Assembly: GCA_025618425.1 (NCBI GenBank)
Contig: CM046852.1
Span: 2,405,880-2,469,879, forward strand
Direction of reading: 5' to 3'
Source: Heliocidaris tuberculata
Lineage: Eukaryota > Echinodermata > Echinoidea > Camarodonta > Echinometridae
Length of the DNA stretch: 64,000 nt
This document shows, piece by piece, positions 1-13,238 of this stretch. Each line of letters begins with the position of its first letter. Positions within the stretch are counted from its first letter, which is position 1. The notes beneath the pieces were generated by a model. That model made no database searches, was not told the origin of the DNA, and saw nothing but the letters and a program-made list of their open reading frames with translations. The position numbers were made by a program, and so were the translations under genes.

Positions 1-3000
1 CTCCCTCCCTCTACATAATTCTTAGAGTTTCAGGAAAGTGGGATTTTTTTTGGTCACTTTCTGTCCAGTGATCTTTTGACAACTAGGATGTACCCCTATT
101 TAACACCAGCAAGGAGCAAGTCTTGCATAGTCAACATTCTAGGAAGTTGCTTCAGCAGAAGTCTATTGATCGCTCGGCTGCTGAACAACAAAATGGATGA
201 GGTGAACAATTTCTGGTGGCAGCAGTGGGATACATTATATACATCTGAATTTGTCCTTCTGAATATTACACATCTTTTGAATGGGGCAAGTAACTTCCAT
301 TAAGAAAAATCTAGAAAAATCTGAAAATGCGTGTATTCCATATGAAACTAATTTACATTCATATCTAAATTCAATGGCCCAAATTCACCAATTAGGTTTA
401 TCTTAACCCATGGTTTAAATCTCCTATATATGGGCATGGCCTCCTGTCCAGTGAAAGGGCAAAACATTTATATCCTTATTTTTGTCCACATGTTTAAACC
501 TTGGTTCATGTGTGTAAATGAAATCCTTTCCAAATAAGTATACACTAATTGTCTTTTGTGGCAAGTATTCTTTACTCTAGGCAAAAAAATACACCTACAT
601 ACACTCCCTTCTGTTTATTCTAAAATATATGAGTCAAACAGGGGACACATATTCATTCTACCATCCTACAAAAAAAAGAGGCATGGGAAAATAAAGAATT
701 TTCTTTTTATATCAATACAGCAAAATTAATTTACTTTCACCTCTCATATTTAAGGAATATATATATTTTTACTCTTCCAAACAACAAAAAGGAACAAAAA
801 TAGTTGTGGCATAGATTGACAACAGATATAACAAGTACGTTACAGAGACAAAATCCACATGGTAAAAAAAAACTAGTTTCATTATGCTGCCGTGAGTATT
901 GAGGCATTGACTTGTGAGTACATAACGAACCATGGGATCTACATCAGAAACAGATATATGTCTGCACAAATTACATAGAAATATACACAGGGCAATCAAC
1001 AAGTAACAAATCGTTAGAACCCGTCTATTGGGTCACATGTAGGAGAGGCAATGCATTGAAACATTTAGTACAAAAGCTCTTGGAAACATCGATATTGCAA
1101 GATTATGTGATTTCTTGTCAATTTGTTTTAATCAAGAGAAACTTTCATTCGTAACAAACGTGTCAGAATTGGTAAAAAACGAACTAGCGAGTGTTAATTG
1201 TAACGATGCAAAGGTACGTTAAAACCTTTTGTTTTGGGTTTAATAAAATCACAGCAAACAATGCATGGTGGTTTTGAAGATAAAAAAACAATTGAAAAAA
1301 TGGGTGTAAAGAAGAACAAGCCACATCAAGCTAATCAAACCGAATGAACAAGAACAACCATCTATTGAATATGGGGGGTCATTTGGTTAGAGACAGGATG
1401 ATATCAGTTAAAACAAAACACCACAACACGACACCAAAGACTGAGCATGGGACTGATGGAGAATTTCAATCTGTTTTGGAAGAAACAGACAAGCACTGAA
1501 AGGAGGTGTTTCCACTTATAACATGATTAAAATGAGAGTGATTTCCATTGAATTCAGAAGGGGGGGGGGCAAAAATATCCAGTATATATGAAATTTGACA
1601 TTCTTAGGGAAGATTTTCATGCAATTGGACAGTCTTTTCTAGGATTATGGAAGGAAATATTTAGGGAAAGAGGATTGTGTCTCCCTAATGTTCAACACTT
1701 GATTATAAACATGGAGAACAAATGTATTGAGGAACATAAAAAGAACATGGAAGGTTCTAAAAAATACTTGGGGCTTGTTTAAAACCAAAATGGGGGAAAT
1801 ACAAAATGCAGTTTTGGTTTCATTGTTCCAAGAGATGGGGTTGAAAAGGAAGGATAAGAAAAGGTCTGAAGAAAGATTATGCCACAATTATTTCTTTTAT
1901 TTTGGATAACATTAAGTTCCTAGGAAAAAATTCATTGGTCATTCCTAATTTGTTGCTAGTAAATTGATCCTGTCAATACAAAAATCAAGATTTTTTCCTT
2001 AAGTCTAGTAATTCAAATTTTTGTAAGAAATATTTCTGGCATCCCCAACCCATAAAAAGTTTGTACACTGAATACATACAAGTTAGTGTTACACTCAAAA
2101 CATAATAGGTGCTTATTAAACAGTGGTGGTCAAAAAGACAGTTTGGTGAGATCAGATCGAATTAATTGCGCCCATTTATCGCAGATAGATAGTTGAACAT
2201 TAGAATTAGTTATATGAAGCTACTTGAACAAGTTGTCATCTTTTCTTATATTTGAGGATTATTTAGAAAATGTTCTGATAATGATTGACAGGTACTGTGT
2301 ATGATTCCATAAATATGAATCGTTTCCAATTGGAGTTTTTTGCCAAGGGAAAAGTTGATACTAAGAATACTGAAAATTTAAAAATACCAGCCACTTCATT
2401 TTGTGCACTAACAAACCCCAGCAAGATAAATGTTTGAGGCATTTGAAATTTCAATTGTAATGTGGTTTTTACTTTTGAAAGCCATTTTTTTCATAATCTT
2501 GCATTTTCATAAATATGTCCATGTTTAAATATATAAGAATGGACTAAAAATGGAACATCAAACAAATGGCATTGATTGACATTTCAAACTTTATATTTTT
2601 ATCAATCCTGAGTATAAGACTTTGAAGTGTTGTGTTTCAGAAACTTTTGTGAAGTATTACAATTACCAGAAGTAATTTTATTTTAAGAAAAGAAGACATC
2701 TACTTTTTTAATTAAATTACTGATGTTGAATTCTCCTATGTGATTGAAGTATTTTTCGTAAGGTAGACAGGAAATATTACTTAAATTTTTTTTTCTCTTG
2801 AGCACTAAATTGATTGGGGAAAAAGGGAAGATCTTTGTTTGATTTTTTTTTTTTACAAATGTCAAAGGACTAATGAAATTCTAGTCATTAGGGAAGCTTA
2901 TAACCCTATTCTCTTTTCAGAATTAAAAAAGAGAGTGTCATTGTAAGAAATAAATAAAAGGAGAGATTTTTGTTTGATAACTGAGTGACGTTGCTATAAC

Positions 3001-3004
3001 CAAC
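1..3004 (-). other. CELF intron, 5' part (continues off the left edge)
   Basis: AT-rich non-coding DNA. No segment on the minus strand reads as RRM3 or the CELF C-terminus. A degenerate fragment of a palindromic element with GGTTTAAA motifs may lie around 370-520. Nothing else is recognisable. Confidence 0.6.
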
Positions 3005-3151
3005 CTGTGTATTGCTGGATTCCAGTATATGCTTGCGTCAAGGCGTTAAGATCAATATTAGCCGTGGGGGCGGTTGTGGCCCCGGTTCCCGCCAAACCTG
3101 CTGCCGTGCCCAAACTACCGACCCCGGCTACACTGCTCGACAGCCCCGTGC
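3005..3151 (-). CDS. CELF1: CELF exon: end of divergent linker (LTQAYTGIQQY)
   Basis: A 147-nt symmetrical phase 1-1 exon between CCTGATCAG and CACAG|GTTGGT. It reads G-TGLSSSVAGVGSLGTAAG, LAGTGATTAPTANIDLNA, then LTQAYTGIQQYT (residues 413-460). LTQAYTGIQQY matches the conserved LTQAYSGIQQY that precedes RRM3 in CELF proteins, so the next coding exon should carry the start of the QQY-AAA-LP segment and RRM3; it is not in 1-3004. The exon is markedly more GC-rich than its surroundings. Confidence 0.93.
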
Positions 3152-6100
3152 CTGATCAGGTCGGGTCAAAGTTCAGGTCACACCAAGGGTGAAAGTTGAA
3201 AGGTCACACATCATGGTGGTTTGGGAAAAAGACAGCAAATTTTTGGATGGTGTTTAGAGAAACTGCATGCATTTTTCCTCTTTTCATTCAATCTTTTCTC
3301 TTTCCAACATTCTTTTCTTCCAATTCATAAATCATGAGGATGAATAGAAAAAAGTTTTCAGCAAGTCAAAAAATGAGAAAGATTCCATACAAAGAAAAGA
3401 TTCCCAAATGATGCATGAGATAGCAAGTAAAATGCATAGAAAAGTCGGTCATAAAAAACATATGTGTGACTTTATCCCTTCAAAACCGCACATGAACACG
3501 GCAAAATCCTCATCGATCGCAAATATTTTGTTTGTCCGTTTGTTTGTTTGTATTTCTGGAACATTTGTTGGTTTTTTAAAAGTACAGAGTAGGGGCTTTA
3601 CCCAAACTTGAAAATGTTAATTTAAAACAAAAAAGCACTTGGTCAAACTATAAATCACAAAAGAAAGTTGAACATTGGACAAGATTCTCTACAAAAAACA
3701 TTGCTATCTAAAGCGCTAGGATGATATTCAAAAGCTGTGGAATTGGTGATTTTAAGTGCTGTCAAAGGAAATTCTATCACACAAACTCGAAAACATGATT
3801 GATTTACAAAGCTATATTAACAAATGACGAGACAACTTTTTAAAAAAGTATTCCATGACGTACTTGGAACACAAGGAAAAATAAAACAGAAGAAATTTGT
3901 GCAGGTGTACTTTAGGAGAATGCCTACACAAAAATTGAATTGTCGCAACGAACAAACAGAAAACTTTGGACATACGTATTCAACTGAACAATTTCGGACA
4001 AACTTTTGTGCTAGATTTTGTTAATGAACAAGAAGGTACAAACAAACAACAGGAGATATGAACATTTGTTTTTCTTGTTTAAATGAATTTATTCTGGAAT
4101 TTTTTCTGATAGAATCTTAGGTTTGTACGAGAACGAAATACCCTCTTCATGTTTCAGTTTTAAAGGGATAAATCACGCAAAGGCTGAATATAAAAAAGAA
4201 ATAATGACAAAAAGTCGGTGACAGGGATGGGAGTGAGGGGAGGGTGGAATCGAAAGAAAAAGGGGGAGGGGGTTGATGCTATGGTATCAACAATACAAGG
4301 TATTTCATTCTTGGGGTTATTCAGGTTTGTAACATACAGGCAAATGTGAAAGGATCCAGGTTTTAACATATAAACATGATTTCAAATATTGGTTAAGTTC
4401 ACATATGAACAGTTTGGTTTTTACAATGGATGGAAAAATGAGGGGGAGAAATCACATCAACATACACATGTATATCAAACATAGCAGAATAGATGATTAG
4501 ATAATAAAACATCTCCTAAACTTGGCTCAAATGTAAACAGATCACTAGTTTTGATAAACACAAATTCTTTCATTTTTCCTTTAAAATATTTGACAAATTC
4601 AAAAAACAGTCAAACATGAATGGGATTAATAAACAATGTTTAACCAACATGATACAATAAACAGTAACCATAAAATATTGAAATATAAAAGAGGCATTGG
4701 TGCAAGATGGTTTAGCATAGCATTGGGTATATACTTATACCAAGCTGCAAAATGCACAGATGTCTAGTAAAAGAAGGTTTTAAAAAAAATCTTTGCCAAA
4801 GATTATTTATCCTATCCCTACTCCTAAATATTGTGGCACAAGAGTCAATATTGCAGTTTATTTGCAAGTATAAATGAATATGAAATACATACCATTTTGC
4901 CATCTAAGTTATTTTACATGATCAATTTTTGTAGAATTCAATTTGACAAGGTTCCTCTTGTCCTCACTCCACATTCCTAGTAAAAATCCCTAGATATAAA
5001 CTACACAAATGGAGATGTATTAGCAATTCGGGAGATATTGCAGATTACTTTCTTAACCACTTTGATAAAGCCTATAAAAGAGAACATATTGGGTTTCCAT
5101 CCTACATCATAACAATGCTGTTTGTTGTTCATCAAAGCAAAAATTGATTTTAAAATTGAATCCTAGAGCAATTTTGTAATCATTTTCACTTAATTTTTGG
5201 TCCCAAGAACTAACTCAAATTAATTTCTTTCTGATATGTATCCAAGCTCTTTCTAAATTTACTTTCAACTAGAAACTTGCATAATCTAACAAACCTACTA
5301 TTACTCTTATGAAACTTTTTTGCAATTTCATTTTGCCACATTCCCCTTATGAAAATTAAATTTACGCATGCAGTCAAATAAATTCATCCAGAAAATGATT
5401 GAAATTTAATTTTGTTATGAACAAAATGCAATTAGCTTCAAGATTCCTTGCAAGAAATAAGTTGATTTTCTTCCACTGTAAAAGACTAACAGATGGGTTG
5501 GGCAGACTTTCAAGAACTCAATAAAAAAATGCATGCAAATTATTACGTCAAACCACCTTTAATATTGAAAGAAGAAAAGAACGATGAGCAAATTAGAAAT
5601 GATCGACTAACCTACGAGAAAGTGCTCATATTTGTTTACATGAGGAATTGACAGTTTAATTGCAATTATCTAATCTATGTATTTGTTTGATTATAATTAA
5701 TGGGGAAGAAATAATTGTTTGAAAACCTGAAAATGTAATAAAGCATGAATGTGCCATGACTAGTTGGTTATTAAGTGCCAATGGATAGGAAGCCTTGGTG
5801 GGTCAAGATTCTACAAACAATTATAATTATTCAACAAATACATGTTTGCTATAAAGGCAAAAGGGTATCAGGTCATATTCATTAAGTTGATGCCTTTTGG
5901 TTCCAAACAGATAAATCATGTCTTCAGAGTACTTAATCAGAAGTTCTTGTTTTGATTTCCCTTTCTTCTTTCATGTTAAAGTTTCATCTGTCACATCTTA
6001 CAATATTTCATTTGAGTTTTAATTGCAAAGGCACTTCTTCCCAGAGCTGTCAATTTTTATTTTCACCCCAAATAAACAACTTAAATAAACAACTTACTCC

Positions 6101-6277
6101 TTCACCCTGAAACAAATTCAACCCAAACAGTGAATAGCAAACACAATAAAATAATAAAATATAAACATAAAGGAAAATTGCAGGCAGCGAACAAAACAAT
6201 AAAACAAAATAAACTCATTCCAGGTATGTAGGGTTAGTGTTAGTATATGAAGCAATGTTGTATGAGACACGCCCTAC
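3152..6277 (-). other. CELF intron, no recognised elements
   Basis: AT-rich intron between the 63-nt and 147-nt linker exons. No exon-like open stretch with splice sites, no clear repeat family and no RNA gene was seen. Confidence 0.55.
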
Positions 6278-6340
6278 CTGCTAATCCCTGTAAGCCTGCT
6301 GTTAGTCCCGTCATACTTGATGTCGTGTTGGTTCCTGCTC
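6278..6340 (-). CDS. CELF1: CELF exon: Thr/Gly-rich linker microexon
   Basis: A 63-nt symmetrical phase 1-1 exon after TTTTCTTCTGTAG and before AGCAG|GTAGGG. It encodes G-AGTNTTSSMTGLTAGLQG then LA-G (residues 392-411). Splice sites are good. The residues resemble the GLTNGTAG and GLQGLAG phrases in the vertebrate CELF1/2 linker. In-frame skipping is possible. Confidence 0.85.
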
Positions 6341-7111
6341 CTACAGAAGAAAAGTAGACCAAAAACAAAGATGGCTATTGAGTACTGGATCCAGATAACT
6401 TCCCTACTTTGAGGCAATGATCCAGAGATACAATGTAATACAATAATTTCATCTATATTTTGCTCTTTATCGACTGAACTGTTGTTTCACAATGTTTTTC
6501 AGAATTGAGACTGTCAAAGAATTATGATGATGACAACTGATCAATAATACAATTAGCAAACTGATACTGAAATAAAGATAGAGTAAGAAACATATCATAC
6601 ACAATACGAATGCTGGAAATCTAAATATAGAAAATAACAATGAACAAAAATAAATAAATAACAGATAATTGTATAGAACACACAAAAAAATAAAATAAAG
6701 TGAGAAAGAACAGCAGTCTTGACATTGAATATGACACATTCTCCAGCGATAATGGCTCCATAGTCAATATTATTACCTATACAAGGCATTTTAGCTGCAA
6801 AATAAAAAGCTGTATTTTGCACGCTACTTCAAATCCGTTACCTGAGGGGGCAATATTTTCCATATTGCCCTCTTCTGGGTTTTCCCCATAGACCATTGTA
6901 CTAAAAATGAGAGCAACCTTTTGCCATATTCCACCCTTTCTTGTCAGTGCGCTTGCCCAGTACGAGCAGATTTGAAGAGATTGTGTAAAACTTTATGAAT
7001 CTTATATTCATCAGCAAAAAATATTGGATCTTCAGTTCATCGTTCTGACTATCAACTTAGGGAGCCTACATTTTCCGGGTCCGCTCGCTATTCATAAGAA
7101 CCGCTATTCAT

Positions 7112-7240
7112 TTAAAGGAGAATGAAACCCTGGGGAAAAAGCATTTTTAATGAAAAGAGAAGATAGAGAGAAGCAATTTTTAAAAAGTTCCATCAAAATC
7201 GGTTAAGAACTGAGAAAGTTATGAAAGTTTGAAAAGTCTC
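7112..7240 (+). mobile_element. Left end of a TTAA-type MITE-like element
   Basis: Begins TTAAAGGAGAATGAAACC and carries the internal phrase CATCAAAATCGGTTAAGAAC, which closely resembles the inner part of the 14.5-kb TTAA palindrome (GATGAAAATCGGTCAAATAA). No matching right end was found nearby, so the copy is truncated or its end has diverged. Confidence 0.5.
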
Positions 7241-7387
7241 AATTTACTTCCTATGGCGATCCTCAAATTGGCGATGTTGCTTCAAAATGACAGGTTTAGT
7301 AGGACAACTCTCCATATGTTTTGTACACAAAATTTCATATTTTCCCCATTATCTCTAAAGATGATGCTTGTCTTTTCATTCCCCTGC

Positions 7388-7438
7388 GCTAAGACCATAT
7401 TGCACTCATCTTCGACTCGTGCAAAATATGGTCTTAGC
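7388..7438. repeat. Hairpin, GCTAAGACCATATT arms
   Basis: Left arm GCTAAGACCATATTGCAC (7388-7405) is the reverse complement of 7419-7438 apart from a 2-nt bulge; the loop is 13 nt. A single copy was seen in the window; function unknown. Confidence 0.75.
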
Positions 7439-9246
7439 TTGGTCAATATTTCTGATGTACCGTTCAAGCCCAGTGAATATAATATAATTAACCTAATTTC
7501 AAACTTTAACCACAAAGCAAAGCACCCCCTATATCTTTGACCAAATGAAGCCCAAAGGAATTGTCGCTGGAGCAAATGTCAGGTCATCTCTTCACAGACA
7601 AAAAGAAAATACAAGCAGGATAATAATTCATATCAAATAAACTCAAGAGATGCAATTGGAATGTCTATTCTCTCTGCTAAGAGACAGAAGGGAATTAGCT
7701 TAAAGCTCATGTAAGTTTTGGTAGCAAAAAGGAAATTGAAAAGAAACGTGTTAAATATACATGTAGTCTCATGTTGTTTTCCATATATCAAAAGATGTTT
7801 GTACGATAGCATTTGGTATTTCATCAATGATTTCCGGTGAATTTTACTGTAAATATATGTAAGGAACGCTAGATCACACCAATATATTGCTCTACGCTAG
7901 GACCTTTCCATCCCGATGGCTTCCTGCACAAAAATCTAGAGGCTTCGTACAGAGATAACATGTGTGTCACTGTGTGTAGGATTTGAATGCATGTATGATG
8001 TAAAGTGCACACTGAAGTTGTTGGGAGTTTATATCCCTGACCTAGCACCTAAATTATTTTTTGCCTCTCATTTGTTTAATATGCCACTCTAGGATGTGAA
8101 ATCTTCACAGCGTCTTTCACTTTGTATTGCTAGTACATACATCTTTCTATTTATCAACAAAAACCCAATAAATCTGACGAAAAGTTTGATGTGGGCTACT
8201 GATGGGTCATTAGTACGTATTAATAACTGGCTGGTTTATCCATCTATTATTGTTATGAGTGAAAATGGCTCTTAAACTGAATAAAAAACCTATTTTTAAA
8301 ATGGTCACATCCAAGAGAGTGACACCACTTTATGAATCAAATAATATACATCATACATCTGGGCATTAGTATCATTATCCACTCTTGGTAGCTTTGAGAA
8401 AATCAAGCAATGTCAACTACTGCTTTGGTGTCAGAAAGTTACCTATTGTACACACATGTAGATAATTCTTACTAACACCCCATCTGATGTACAATATTAA
8501 TAATTTCAAAATATCACACAAAGAAAGAGAGACAGAGGAAGAGAGTGCAAAATTATGGTGAACAAATGTATTACTGAAGACTAGGGATCATTGTTGATTT
8601 AAATTTAAGCCAACAAAGGCCTTGACAGCTTGACTAGAAATTTCTCCTACCCTAAGAAACATGTAACACAATCTGCACTGTGTTACTAACGTCATACTAT
8701 TTTTAAAATCTTTCAAGCCAAGATTCTGAAAGTTCTTTTTCCACTATGAATTATCTGCTACCCCATACTCTACTTCATCAAGGTGTGCTGGTATTAAAGT
8801 AATTTTTCACAGCTAAGATATTTATACAGACATGTCTCAAAAACTGGTCATGATAGTGCTATACAGGAAAGGGGAAGTAAAAACAAATCAAGCCAATAGA
8901 AGAGTGCACAATGCAATTATATCTGAGTAGTAAAAGTGCATGAACATGTGTTTAATTACACATTAAAGTTTATCATGCAAAATGGTTACACATATGAAAA
9001 CAGCGATAACTACAGGACGAGTACAGTACCAACTAATAACAATTGAAAACAAATATAAGGAACATATGACAGAATGGAATATAATGAGAAAAGAAATACA
9101 AAGTACACATGAAAAGTAAGGGAGAGCATGAAACGGCAGTAAAATTAAGGAAAAAATGAGAGTGACATGAGAAAAGAACAAAGAGAATTGTGTGACTTAG
9201 AAATGATAAGGGCATATGAAAGATGACCAAAAAAACATAAGCATAG

Positions 9247-9530
9247 GATGATGTTTAGTAATGGTGTTGGTGGTGTTGATGATGACAGTTGTGATGGTGG
9301 TGATGGTGATGTTGGTAGTGGTGGTGGTGGTGGTGGTGGTGATTGTGGTGTAATGGTGATAGTTGTGGTGATTATGATGATGGCTGTGATGATGGTGGTT
9401 GTGGTGGTGGTGGTGGTGGTGGTGGTAGTGGTAGTGGTGATGTAGGTGGTGATGAGGATGATGTTGAAGATGATGGTGATGATGATGGTGATGATGATGG
9501 TGATGGTGATGATGTTGACAATAATGATTG
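9247..9530 (+). repeat. (GGT/GAT)n trinucleotide tract
   Basis: About 280 bp of imperfect GGT, GAT and TGG triplets. The open frames through it encode poly-Gly/Val/Asp or, on the minus strand, poly-Thr/Ser/Pro and are artefacts of the repeat. On the transcript strand it is (ACC/ATC)n. Confidence 0.9.
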
Positions 9531-9935
9531 ACACCAATGTAAGAATAACATTGAGAATGGTCTAGCTACATGTATTACCAAAATGCAAATGATATTCTTC
9601 TAGCATTAACTAATACGTGCATGACATGTTCACAGGTACGAGTTAAAAATCATGGAAGACTTGCGGTACTACACAAACTAAATTACAGTGGATAAAGAAC
9701 ACAATAATAACAGAAAACAAGAAGAATTAATCTATTCTTCAGATAAATGTTAAACAAAAATAACAGATGAAACAAACATGAAATAGGATTTCAAAGGAAA
9801 AGAATGGAACACTAGAGGTCAACAGGTACACAGTCATTAATCTGAAGCAAAATGAAAACATGAGAAGCAGACAAAATGCACAACACAATAAAAGCACACA
9901 AACAAAAAAGACAAAAGAATGATTTTGATCAAAAC

Positions 9936-9992
9936 CTTTTGGTATGCCTCTGAAGCCTGCCAATGATGGGTTAGATCCCATTCCCGAAGGAC
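9936..9992 (-). CDS. CELF1: Possible CELF linker microexon
   Basis: A candidate 57-nt phase 1-1 exon between TTGGGAACAG and AAAAG|GTTTTG. It would add G-PSGMGSNPSLAGFRGIPK (residues 373-390). Support: open frame, correct phase, and Gly/Ser/Pro content like the flanking linker exons; SLAG resembles GLAG at the end of the next exon. Against: the acceptor has a poor pyrimidine tract (the upstream 40 nt is A-rich) and the donor is weak. If real it is probably an alternatively used cassette. Its boundaries are less certain than the others. Confidence 0.55.
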
Positions 9993-11387
9993 CTGTTCCC
10001 AAGTTTTGATTGCGTTTATTTTTTTTATTTTTGAGGTTGCCAGCAAAAGGATTTAAGAGGGAAACAAGAGGGAAAGAAACAGGGGAAGAAAACAAAAACA
10101 AAACATGATCAAATTGATGGAAAATATATTCTTAGCAAGTACAAAAGACAAAAATGAAAGGATTATCAATTAATAGTTGTCAATGAGGCAATGTAATATC
10201 GGCAATGATGCAGTTTTGACAATGACAGATTTATATATTAATAAATATTTCCTTCATGATGCAATGATGCTGAATATATATATTAGTAGCAATAATCTTT
10301 GAGATTTTCTAATTTATTGTTAAAATGATCACATAATGACAATTAGAAGCAAGAATTGGTTAGGAGGAAAAAACCCTAACATGAGTTCCTCTTTAAATAT
10401 AGATGTAGAGTAGAGAGAGATGGAAATTTTAATCATGCATATCACTATGCAATTACAGGGACAGTTTCTACTTGGTGTTAGGCTTAGCTTTTAAGAAAAG
10501 TTATAACTTTGGTTTCCTCAAAGGAACCCTAAAAAGTGGATGGAATATTATTGTAGCTTCTTTGAGTTCAGCATTCTAAGGGGCATGTATGAATAAAAGA
10601 AGATCACATGATTTCAAGTTAGAGGTGTATTTCAGTGCTGCAGAATGAATGTCCATAAAGGAGCATACATGTATGTCCTGAAAAAAGGTAAAAATATAAC
10701 ACTGAATGAAATAACCCAACCATTTTCATTTGCAATTTACCTGAATCCCATATAAATTTCAGCCAAAATATTTTACTTTCACAAAGATCCATAACTGAAA
10801 TTGATTGTACAGAAATTCAGTAGACATACTTCTCACTACATATCAATTCTTGTTAATGATTTCTGATACAGATATGGGGCAAAACAACACAAAAATAATA
10901 TTAAAAATTTTGAAATTAATAGGTGAGGGAACAATTTTTTTTTTGTAGGTAGTGGATTACAATCTGCTCCAAGTTTGAATTCTATCACCAAGATTCTGTA
11001 GGGAAAGGTTGTTCATTAGTTAATGAAATGTAACATGCAGTAATTATTCATATATGTTAAAAAATATATGTGCAATGTTTATTCATATAACATGAAATGC
11101 TGCATAGTGAAAATAATGCATGATTGTGCGATGAAGGTTGCGACATAGCACATGAAGTTTTGATGATACAGGAATGTACAAGGGAGGATGCAGAACTAGC
11201 ACTGAAACAAGGATGCAAAACCTGTGGTGCAACATTATGCAATATTAGTGATGAATATGGATATGGGTGTAAAATACAGTGCTGTAGGTTTCCTAGAAAT
11301 ACAAGAAATGCTGTTAATACTTTTACACATCAATGCCAGAAAGACAAGGTTAAATATCTACTAACAAACATGGAACTGATAACTGAT

Positions 11388-11436
<49 letters not shown>

Positions 11437-13124
11437 CAAGACATAAAACATGGGAACATGGGGAAATAGGATAGCAGAAATATAGAGAGGTAGAGAGAAA
11501 AAGTGAGGGAACAGACTAAGAAGGATTTACAGAACAAATATCAAAGATATATAATGACAAGGGAAGAAAGTAAGAGAGGAAGAGAAAGAGAAGAGAAAGA
11601 GAAAGAGAAAGAAAAAGGGGAGAAAAAGAAAGAAAGAGGAGGGAGAGCAGACAGGAAAGAAATGGAAGTTAGTAATATCACTTTGGGAAAAAAATATTTT
11701 TAACAAATATATATTTGAGAGACAATCTCTTTGCATTTTCCAAATATATGGGAGGGGTGTTGGCAACGTCTTCTTCACTGTACAAGTGTCTTAAGGCTAT
11801 ATCTTCCTGGCAAAGTGCTTAAGATGAAAATTATTTGAATACTTTCAAACTAGTTTTTCATTAGATTAAAAAGAGGATGCTTGCACTATTTTTTCCTTTT
11901 TAATGCTGCTTTTCTACCCCCAAAAATATAATTTCTATTAGGAAAAAATCAAACTAAAGGAGATTAATTAGCACAATGCAACATGCAAGAAACAAAGAAA
12001 AATAATAGAAGAAAAGGCAAATGATATATCTCAGATTTTAATAAATTGTCATTCTCCCCTTCATTTCAAAGTATAATTGTAATATTTGTCTTCATATAAT
12101 ATTGTAGTTAATATAGATAAGAGTTCATAGAAGTATATCAGGTTTTTCCTACAGCCCTAAAGTCTCTTTCAACATACCATAAAATAATACAAAAAATTAC
12201 TTTCTATTCTTATCTTTAACAAATTATTATTTCTATTGTGTCTTTTTTTTTAATATGCAGCCTTCAAGAAAAATGCAAATGCAGGATTTGGAAAGCTAAA
12301 TGTTAAAAAAAGTTACATGAATTGAAGATAATAATTTAACATTTAACATTATATTTCAAAACATACATGAGAGTTAGAAAAATGACATTCATAAAGGGAA
12401 AACTGAAGATGTATGAGCAAACTTTTACAAATGAAAACATTGAAATAGGAATACAATCAAATCATAATTTGATGAGTTATTTCATTGTGTTTTAATAACA
12501 TGTTATTTCACATTCTTTGATATTTTCTATTTACATTTCATTACATTACTATGATTTCTCTAGTAATTTTTTTTAATCTGCTTCATTTAAAAAAAAATAA
12601 TAGCTCTTCTTCCACCATAAATCTTCTTTCACTACAGATATAGAATTCGGCATGAAACAGTAGAATAAAAAGAAGCATATTGAAAAGAAACCACACCTAC
12701 CAGATTAAAAAAAAAAAAAAATCAATTACAGATATACCAAGGACAACATAAATTCAGACATATTAAAAACAAGAACAAATATCCACATTACAAGAAAACA
12801 AAAAGCAAAAAGACATACAGAAACAAGACAAAACAATGAAAAACAAGCAGACAAGAACAGATGCAGAAGAACAACAAACAAAAACAAACAGAGAAGAAGA
12901 AATAATTTGAAATGAGCAGGAACGTAAAAGACGCACACAGATGGCAAACAAAACAATGAAACAAACAGATAAACAAACAAACAAACAAAAAGAAGAAAGA
13001 CAAGAGACCAGACACCCGTTGTGGCCTACTGTGCAGGCCAGTTAGACAAACAAAATACAGATATGCAACAAACAAACCTTACAAACAAACAAAAGGAGAA
13101 GGAGAAAGAGAAAAGACAAGACAC
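9993..13124 (-). other. CELF intron with GA tract and exon-edge duplication
   Basis: Holds a perfect (GA)n run of about 45 bp (11391-11434), a purine-rich stretch (11560-11650) and, next to the donor of the 114-nt exon, the duplicated exon edge at 12970-13051. A 116-codon open stretch at 11124-11474 on the plus strand runs into the GA repeat and matches nothing I know. Confidence 0.55.
12970..13051 (-). repeat. CELF1: Degenerate tandem copy of the 114-nt exon's 3' edge and donor
   Basis: On the minus strand this reads CTAACTGGCCTGCACAGT, as in the true exon, then a GGGTGTCTGG donor-like end followed by a T/TTTG-rich tail. The true exon shows the same order: CTAACTGGCCTGCACAGTGG, then CAG|GTGTCTTG and the same tail (13082-13178). 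The copy lacks about 20 nt just before the donor and has no acceptor of its own. Confidence 0.85.
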
Positions 13125-13238
13125 CTGTATTTGTTTGTAGATTCTGTTGTAGCCCACTGTGCAGGCCAGTTAGACCAGCAACCAGAGAGTTCGTATTAGC
13201 AGCTTGGGAGATAGTAGAGGCTGTAGTAGCAGTCACAC
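13125..13238 (-). CDS. CELF1: CELF exon: Ser/Thr/Asn-rich linker
   Basis: A 114-nt symmetrical phase 1-1 exon between TCAAAACAG and ATACAG|GTGTC. It encodes G-VTATTASTISQAANTNSL, then VAGLTGLHSGLQQNLQTNT (residues 335-371). The composition and the NTNSLVAGL phrase resemble the NANPLSTT region of vertebrate CELF2, but this is weak evidence; the open frame, splice sites and matching phase carry the call. A degenerate copy of its 3' half lies about 115-130 bp downstream in the intron. Confidence 0.85.

Larger units (their letters stand above)
6341..9935 (-). other. CELF intron with TTAA-end fragment, hairpin and GGT/GAT repeat
   Basis: Intron containing the left end of a TTAA-type element (7112-7240), a 19-bp-stem hairpin (7388-7438) and a trinucleotide tract (9247-9530). 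The rest is featureless AT-rich DNA. Confidence 0.55.

Noticed and set aside
769..3004. CELF RRM3 or C-terminal exon on the left edge
   Set aside because: Looked for the QQY-AAA-LP segment, an RNP2/RNP1 pair and the KRSK-type C-terminus on the minus strand and found none; the remaining exons must lie outside the window.
9145..9537. 130-codon Thr/Ile-rich open frame
   Set aside because: Produced by the (GGT/GAT)n trinucleotide tract; no promoter or homology.
9936..9960. GC-type donor alternatives (GGCAG|GCTTC or AGAG|GCATAC) for the 57-nt exon
   Set aside because: Neither resembles the strong AG|GCAAGT form needed by GC donors; the downstream GT keeps the phase.
11124..11474. 116-codon Cys-containing open frame on the plus strand
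   Set aside because: Ends in the GA microsatellite and matches no family I can name; best explained as chance.
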